Of a stretch of 36,963 bases of DNA, positions 31,983-36,963 are shown in pieces. Origin of the DNA: Bacteroidia bacterium (lineage in GTDB: Bacteria; Bacteroidota; Bacteroidia; J057); contig JAUIGE010000053.1 of NCBI GenBank assembly GCA_030430205.1, positions 1-36,963 on the forward strand, read 5' to 3'. The notes below the pieces were generated by a model, which made no database searches, was not told the origin of the DNA, and was given only the letters and a program-made list of their open reading frames with translations. The position numbers were made by a program, and so were the translations under genes. Within the stretch, counting starts at the first letter, position 1, and the number at the start of each line of letters is the position of its first letter.

Positions 31983-33566
31983 TTATTTTATCCACCAAAC
32001 TTTCACCTGGCTTTCATCAGCCCCCATGATTGACACTTGATTTTGCCAGTTTTCGGGGTTTTTCTCAGCCTCAGAAGGCGGATAGCTAAATCGGTAAAAG
32101 TCGGAGGGAGTGCCTTCATAAGGCGTAGCCCCGGTACGGCGAAGCAGAGAAAATGCTTCCCAGGGCTGCCGGAAAGCATCTATCCACCGCTGGCGGTAGA
32201 TCAATTCCAGCTTATCATTGGCGGGGTTAAAGATACTGATACGCTGGTGATTGACGCGCATAAATATTTCGCTGGTGCTGAGGATGGGAGGTTTGTTGGT
32301 CCAAATCGCTGTTTGGGTCATCACATTTTGCCAAAAAGTGATAGAAGCCGCGACAGCAGAAGAATATTCCGTCTCCGCCAATGGCGTATTCTGCGGCACG
32401 CCTATGCCTCTCAGGTAGACTTCCGCTTTAATAAAGCGTACTTCCGCCGCCGTCAGCAGGATCTCCGGCACATGCCGTTCGTCACGTATCAGGTAGTAGT
32501 TAAAAGGCGAATAGATATTGCCTTGTCCCTTAAAATCATAGCTCACATCGCGATGCTGCTGGTAGGGTATGCCCGCTGCCTGAGGCGTAGTATCATTAGG
32601 AATTTGGGGAAAAGGCACCCATTCGCGGGCATTGTTGGTTTCGAAGAAAATATAGGCGCGGGGATCAAAAATACCGCTGCCATCTTTGTTGTCATTTTCG
32701 GACATGGCACGCCAGATGGTTGTGCCCATGCGCAGTTTTTTGTGCTCGCGAAAAGACCAATGAACGCCCAGATTGAGCCAGTTTTGCTGCTCGGGCTTCA
32801 TGAGCACATCTCCTCCTTCTTCGATCAAAGGCAGATTGCCTTCGATGATCTCAGCGATGATCGCCCCCGCAAATTGCGGGTCCTTTTCGGACATGCGCAG
32901 CGCATGGCGCAAGCGGAGGGAATTGGCAAATTTTTGCCAGCGGCGAAGGTTGCCGCCCAAGAAGGTGTCGAAGTCACCAAAAGACACATAGCGCTCGCCG
33001 GAGGCGGTGGTGGGATTGGCGTCCAGATTCAGATTTTCAGCCGCCCACTTCAATTCATTCAACAGAAATTTGTAGATATCTTCCTGCCTGTCAAAAGCCG
33101 GTCTGGCAAAGTCAATGCTCTCATAAGCCCTTCCTGCATCAAAAAAGGGAATATCCCCAAATAAATCCGTCAGGCGGAATGTCTTATAGGCAGTCAAAAT
33201 TTTGAGCTGGGCCCGCACATTGTTCAGGGCATCCTGATCGCCCTGATAGGCATCAATCCGCCTTTCGATTTCGCGTATATGCGCCAGGGCGTTGTAATAA
33301 TTTGCCCAAACTTCTTCTGTGCCTATGCTGATATTTTGAAAAGTCTCCGCCGTCAGCGCTGCCTGCTGTGTGACCTGGTAGAGTTTTTCATTGTGCATAT
33401 AAAACTGCTCGTTCCAGCCCAGCCTCAGCGAACTGATGACCGTATTGAAGAGCGGCCCGATGTCCGTCGTCGTAGGCGAGAAGGGGTTTTTATTGATGTC
33501 TTCGAAGTTTTTGTCACAGGAGGTCAGCGAGGCAAAAAGAAGAAGGAGGATGAATATTTTTTTCAT
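31983..33566 (-). CDS. SusD/RagB-family surface glycan-binding lipoprotein
   Basis: This 527-residue protein has a lipobox LTSC at about 14-17, followed by DKNFEDINKNPFSPT, a typical SusD start. The body contains helix-rich TPR-like segments (EVWANYYNALAHIREIERRI, LKILTAYKTFRLTDLFGDIP) and ends with the SusD-like signature QRWIDAFRQPWEAFSLLRRT and a Pro/Tyr-rich tail. Sequence style fits the SusD-like_2 subgroup. SusD proteins cap the SusC channel and present oligosaccharides or peptides to it. It is 23 bases downstream of SusC and 27 bases upstream of the PNGase F gene. Its ligand may be an N-glycan or glycopeptide; inference from context. Confidence 0.93.
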   Translation of the reverse strand: MKKIFILLLLFASLTSCDKNFEDINKNPFSPTTTDIGPLFNTVISSLRLGWNEQFYMHNEKLYQVTQQAALTAETFQNISIGTEEVWANYYNALAHIREIERRIDAYQGDQDALNNVRAQLKILTAYKTFRLTDLFGDIPFFDAGRAYESIDFARPAFDRQEDIYKFLLNELKWAAENLNLDANPTTASGERYVSFGDFDTFLGGNLRRWQKFANSLRLRHALRMSEKDPQFAGAIIAEIIEGNLPLIEEGGDVLMKPEQQNWLNLGVHWSFREHKKLRMGTTIWRAMSENDNKDGSGIFDPRAYIFFETNNAREWVPFPQIPNDTTPQAAGIPYQQHRDVSYDFKGQGNIYSPFNYYLIRDERHVPEILLTAAEVRFIKAEVYLRGIGVPQNTPLAETEYSSAVAASITFWQNVMTQTAIWTNKPPILSTSEIFMRVNHQRISIFNPANDKLELIYRQRWIDAFRQPWEAFSLLRRTGATPYEGTPSDFYRFSYPPSEAEKNPENWQNQVSIMGADESQVKVWWIK

Positions 33567-33589
33567 AATTGGTAAAGTTGTCGTTTTTC

Positions 33590-36500
33590 CTAAAAATTAG
33601 CCTGTACACGAAAGCCATAAGACCGCATACCGGGATAGGAAGCCCATTCAAGCCCCTGGGCATTGCCTGCACCATTGTTGCCTTCAGGATTGATCCGGTC
33701 CGGCAACGTAGTGTAGAGGTAAAATAAATCCCTGCCTACCAGGGCCACATTGAGTTTTTGGAACACCTTCATTTTACTCAAAATGGTAGGCGAAAAAGTA
33801 TAGGAAAGCGACACTTCCCGCAGCTTTACCCATGAATTTTCCATAACACCGGGACGGGAGAGAAATCTGCCCCAACCGCCTGCATTGGGCAGGTATTTGA
33901 AGTAGTAATGTACCACCTCTGTATTGGGGCTGCCGTCGGCATGTACCCCGTCGAGGATCACCCCAATGTTGCTCACATTGCCTTCAGGATCGGTATAGGG
34001 CAGGCCACCGCCCTGCCTTTCCAGCAAAGTCTCCGGGCTTTGCCCGGTCTGCAGGCCGATCACATAAGACCCGGCATACATATCGCCGCCGAGCTTGGCA
34101 TCTACCAGTGTCTGGAGGCTAAAGCCTCCATAGCTGAACTGGCTGCGCCATCCACCGATCCAATGGGGGGTGGCATTGCCGATGGCTTCCCGGTTTTCAG
34201 AAATCAGGTAATGCGTGCCTTCCGCATTGAGGATCGGCTGGCCATTCTCATGGTAGACATAGTCGTAACCGATGATGGTGCCGTATTGCTCTCCGGCCCG
34301 CACCGCGATGGCAGGACCGTTGAGGCCCCATATATCTGCCAATTCGAGGATTTGGGCACCATCGCCCAGACTCACAACCGTGTTGCGGTTGCGGGCAGCA
34401 TTGAAAGAGGTGCGGGCAAAGCCCTTTTTCCCCTTCCATAAGGTGATATCCAGGGTAGCTTCCAGCCCCTGGTTTTCCAATACCCCTGTATTGATTTTGA
34501 TTTCACTCGCTCCCGAAGAGGCAGGCAGAGGCGAATTCAAAATCTGGTTAAAGGACTGTATATAGTAATAAGTCAGGTCGAGGTTGATCCGGTCTTTGAA
34601 AAGACCGAGGGTGGTACCGAATTCATAGGAATTGGCCTGCTGCGGCTGCAAGCCGATGGGCGGGATGGTCGTCGGCAGACTCGCAGTCTGCGCCCCGCCA
34701 AAGCTGCCTGTACTGTAGACAAAGTCTACCTGAAAGGGATCGGTATCCGATGCCGTCTGCGCAAAAGCGCCTCTCAATTTCCAGAAATTGAGCCATTTCA
34801 CAGGCATGTCAAATGCCTCTGTGAGGATAAAGCTCAGCGAAGCTGAGGGGTAGAAGTAGCTATTGCTCTCTATCGGCAGGGCCGATGACCAGTCGTTGCG
34901 ACCCGTCACCTCCAGGTAGACAAAATTGTCGTAGGAAAGGTTGAGGAAACCGTAGAGCGAGTTGATGTTTTTGTCAAAACGCACTTCTGTTGGCAGCAGC
35001 ACCGACAAGGGATCTGCGTAATTGTTCAGGCTGAACAGCCAGGGATTTACCCAATCGCCACTGTTGGCCTTCAGGCCATAGAGTCTCCGCTGCCATTGTG
35101 TTCCCCCAAAGGAAAGGCCCACATTCAGTTTTTCCGTCAAAAAACCCTCTTGAGAAGCCGTGAGCAAAAACTCATTATTGCCCACGCGATTCCGCGTCAA
35201 TTCATTGCTGTAAAAGCCTTCATCCAATCCCAATACATCTATCGGATCGTTACGGGTTTCAAATTGATCCAAATTGAAATCCAGGCCCAAACGCCCCATA
35301 GCAGAAAGCCAGGGGGTGATCTGGTAATTGAGCGTAAACGCGCCGATGAGCTTGTTGCGGTCGAGTTGGGTATTCTGGTGGTAGGTATTCCACCAGAGGT
35401 GGGGAGGCGTGAAGGTAAAGGGGTAGGCCCCATCATAGTTGTAGCGGCTGCCATCCGCATTGAAGTTCAGCTCTTCCTCCAGCCCTTTATAAGAGCGAGG
35501 CCAGCTATAGAGGATACCTTTTCCAAAGGATTTGTTGTTGTCATCTCCCAACGTCGGGCTGTTGAGGCGTTGGTAATTGATATAAGACATGCTGATATCA
35601 GCCTTGACTTTGGAAGATATATTGAGGGTAGCGCCCAGGTTGGCGGTGTATTGCTGGAAATTGCTGTTGGGGATCACCGCTTCGTGATCTGCTGCGGTAA
35701 GGGATACGCGCACGCTGCCCATTTCTCCCCCTCCCGAAAAAGAGACATTGTGGGTTGCGGTATATCCATTGGAAAAATACTGCTTCAAATTGTCCGGCTG
35801 AGGCGTAAACTGGCGCAACTCGCCATCCCACCAGCGGACATCCTGTCCCAGCATCTCCGGTCCCCAGCTTGCTCCTGTGGAGTAAAAGCCAAATAGTTCT
35901 GTGGTGGATTTGCCAAAAGGGCCTTCTGTGCTGTGTACAGTGGCGGGATATATATTTTCTCCGGCAGCATTTTGCTGAAAAGAAGGCTTCAATAAGCTGA
36001 CAGGGCCTCCGGCACCATAGACATTTTGCACATCCCGGTAGCGGTAAGGCTGAATGACTTTGTAATTCAACGAATATTGAATGCCGATGCCTGTCTGTTG
36101 GCGGCCACGCTTGGTGGTAATCAGCACGACTCCATTGGCGCCACGGGCGCCGTAGAGGGCTGCCGCGGTGGGGCCTTTCAGGATATTGATATCCTGTATG
36201 TCATCAGGATTGATGTTGTTGATGGCGGAGCCCCAGTCTACGCCTCTGCCGATGTCTGTGAGGCCCGGCGCGTTTTCGAGCGGCACACCATCCACCACGA
36301 CCAGCGGCTGGTTGTTGGCGTTGATGTTGTTGTTGCCGCGAATGACAATGCGCGAAGTGCCGCCATCCACGCCATTGGGCGTGCTGATCTGTACACCGGC
36401 AGACTTGCCGGCGAGGGCGTTAACGACATTGGGCGCGTTGGAAAGGGTGATTTCCCCTCCCCCCACCGTCTCGGTGGAATAGCCGAGTTCGCGTTTCTGG

Positions 36501-36841
36501 CGCTTGATGCCCAGGGCCGTGATGACCACTTCATCGAGGGCTTTGCCCTCTTCGGCCAGCAGTATCGTAAAGGTCTTTTTGCCTGCAACTGCCACTTCCT
36601 GGCTTTCATAGCCTAAATATGACACCAACAAATGGGCTGTATCGGCCTGTATTAAGGTCAGCTTAAAAGAACCATCAAACTCAGAAATGACGCCATTCTG
36701 GCTTCCTTTTTCAATAATCCTTGCCCCAATTAGTGGCTCACCCTCCTCTTTGGAAAGGACAACACCACTGATTTCAGTTTGAGCAAAAAGAAAGGATATA
36801 GAAAGAAAGGGAATTAAAAGAGAGAGGAAAAGTGTTTTCAT
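33590..36841 (-). CDS. SusC/RagA-family TonB-linked outer-membrane transporter
   Basis: This protein of about 1083 residues has a signal peptide (about 1-20, FLFAQ) and an N-terminal carboxypeptidase-regulatory-like domain (about 22-100, EISGVVLSKEEGEPLIGARI). The SusC hallmark DEVVITALGIKRQKRELGYS is followed by a plug domain (about 115-235, ALAGKSAGVQIS and RGNNNINANNQPLVVVDGVP, NPDDIQDINILKGPTAAALY) and a large beta-barrel to the C-terminus (RSYGFRVQANF). It imports ligands with SusD using TonB energy. ATG 36841 is preferred; the codon before it at 36844 is GTG. It heads the SusC-SusD-PNGase F operon on the minus strand. Confidence 0.95.
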   Translation of the reverse strand: MKTLFLSLLIPFLSISFLFAQTEISGVVLSKEEGEPLIGARIIEKGSQNGVISEFDGSFKLTLIQADTAHLLVSYLGYESQEVAVAGKKTFTILLAEEGKALDEVVITALGIKRQKRELGYSTETVGGGEITLSNAPNVVNALAGKSAGVQISTPNGVDGGTSRIVIRGNNNINANNQPLVVVDGVPLENAPGLTDIGRGVDWGSAINNINPDDIQDINILKGPTAAALYGARGANGVVLITTKRGRQQTGIGIQYSLNYKVIQPYRYRDVQNVYGAGGPVSLLKPSFQQNAAGENIYPATVHSTEGPFGKSTTELFGFYSTGASWGPEMLGQDVRWWDGELRQFTPQPDNLKQYFSNGYTATHNVSFSGGGEMGSVRVSLTAADHEAVIPNSNFQQYTANLGATLNISSKVKADISMSYINYQRLNSPTLGDDNNKSFGKGILYSWPRSYKGLEEELNFNADGSRYNYDGAYPFTFTPPHLWWNTYHQNTQLDRNKLIGAFTLNYQITPWLSAMGRLGLDFNLDQFETRNDPIDVLGLDEGFYSNELTRNRVGNNEFLLTASQEGFLTEKLNVGLSFGGTQWQRRLYGLKANSGDWVNPWLFSLNNYADPLSVLLPTEVRFDKNINSLYGFLNLSYDNFVYLEVTGRNDWSSALPIESNSYFYPSASLSFILTEAFDMPVKWLNFWKLRGAFAQTASDTDPFQVDFVYSTGSFGGAQTASLPTTIPPIGLQPQQANSYEFGTTLGLFKDRINLDLTYYYIQSFNQILNSPLPASSGASEIKINTGVLENQGLEATLDITLWKGKKGFARTSFNAARNRNTVVSLGDGAQILELADIWGLNGPAIAVRAGEQYGTIIGYDYVYHENGQPILNAEGTHYLISENREAIGNATPHWIGGWRSQFSYGGFSLQTLVDAKLGGDMYAGSYVIGLQTGQSPETLLERQGGGLPYTDPEGNVSNIGVILDGVHADGSPNTEVVHYYFKYLPNAGGWGRFLSRPGVMENSWVKLREVSLSYTFSPTILSKMKVFQKLNVALVGRDLFYLYTTLPDRINPEGNNGAGNAQGLEWASYPGMRSYGFRVQANF

Positions 36842-36888
36842 CACGTAACTAATTGGATTTGGCGAAACTGAGCGTTTTGCCCTAAACC

Positions 36889-36896
36889 CAAAATTA
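36889..36896 (-). promoter_or_regulatory. -7 promoter element of the SusC operon (TAATTTTG)
   Basis: Read on the minus strand, 36896-36889 is TAATTTTG, a full TAnnTTTG match, about 48 bases before the SusC ATG. A -33 TTG at ideal spacing is not clear. Confidence 0.45.
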
Positions 36897-36945
36897 CATT
36901 TTAACAGGAACTATCTGCCAGTAATTTTTCCAGAAAAATCAGGCA

Positions 36946-36963
36946 CAAAAAAAAAGGCTCCGT
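36946..36963 (-). terminator. Possible 3' half of an upstream terminator at the window edge
   Basis: On the minus strand the window opens with ACGGAGCC followed by nine T. This looks like the second stem arm and T-tract of a terminator whose first arm would lie outside the window, ending an upstream minus-strand gene. Confidence 0.35.

Noticed and set aside
32037-33164. Long plus-strand open frame (375 codons) opposite SusD
   Set aside because: It is antisense to a clear SusD gene, has no recognisable domain and has the composition of a reverse-complement shadow.

Overview
The window reads as chromosomal DNA of a Bacteroidota bacterium, most likely a Saprospiraceae/Lewinella-type environmental member (inference). 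The evidence is a SusC/SusD pair, four proteins with type IX secretion (T9SS) C-terminal sorting domains, LytTR/propeller two-component proteins, Bacteroidota lipoproteins, almost no Shine-Dalgarno sequences and a few TAnnTTTG-type -7 promoter elements. No rRNA, tRNA, CRISPR array, integrase or transposase is visible.

Layout. (A) 1-2.1 kb is clearly more AT-rich than the rest and holds an exported Cys-rich protein and an exported TlpA-like thioredoxin. (B) 2.1-4.7 kb has an Uma2-family nuclease-like gene divergent from a PhoX/DUF839 secreted protein. (C) 4.9-13.1 kb is a signalling cluster: a LytTR response regulator, a small unknown protein, a DyP-type heme peroxidase with a large insertion, a propeller histidine kinase, a small membrane protein and a 415-residue unknown. 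A CTTCCTACAT motif recurs at 21- or 42-bp spacing in the two intergenic regions bracketing the small protein-peroxidase-kinase operon. (D) 13.1-15.4 kb (minus strand) pairs an ATP-grasp ligase with a ClpX-like unfoldase that lacks the zinc-binding domain but keeps the ClpP-docking IGF loop. (E) 15.5-24.6 kb is an ECF sigma/anti-sigma pair followed by two DUF4331 paralogues, a TPR protein and a TonB-dependent receptor; its spacers carry several unrelated arrays that all have a 7-bp period. (F) 24.8-29.2 kb has lipoproteins, a T9SS cargo protein, an M35-like metallopeptidase, a strong terminator and a 180-bp MITE-like inverted-repeat element. (G) 29.5-36.8 kb (minus strand) is a SusC-SusD-PNGase F operon.

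How the parts may work together (inference). Region G looks like an N-glycan release-and-import system: a secreted PNGase F cleaves glycoproteins and SusCD imports products. Region E looks like a sigma-controlled envelope module in which a TonB receptor and TPR protein serve a ligand connected to DUF4331 proteins. Region C looks like a two-component-controlled peroxidase system in which the kinase is part of the operon it may regulate. The most promising under-described systems are C (motif-defined regulon around a DyP peroxidase), D (ligase plus unfoldase) and E.
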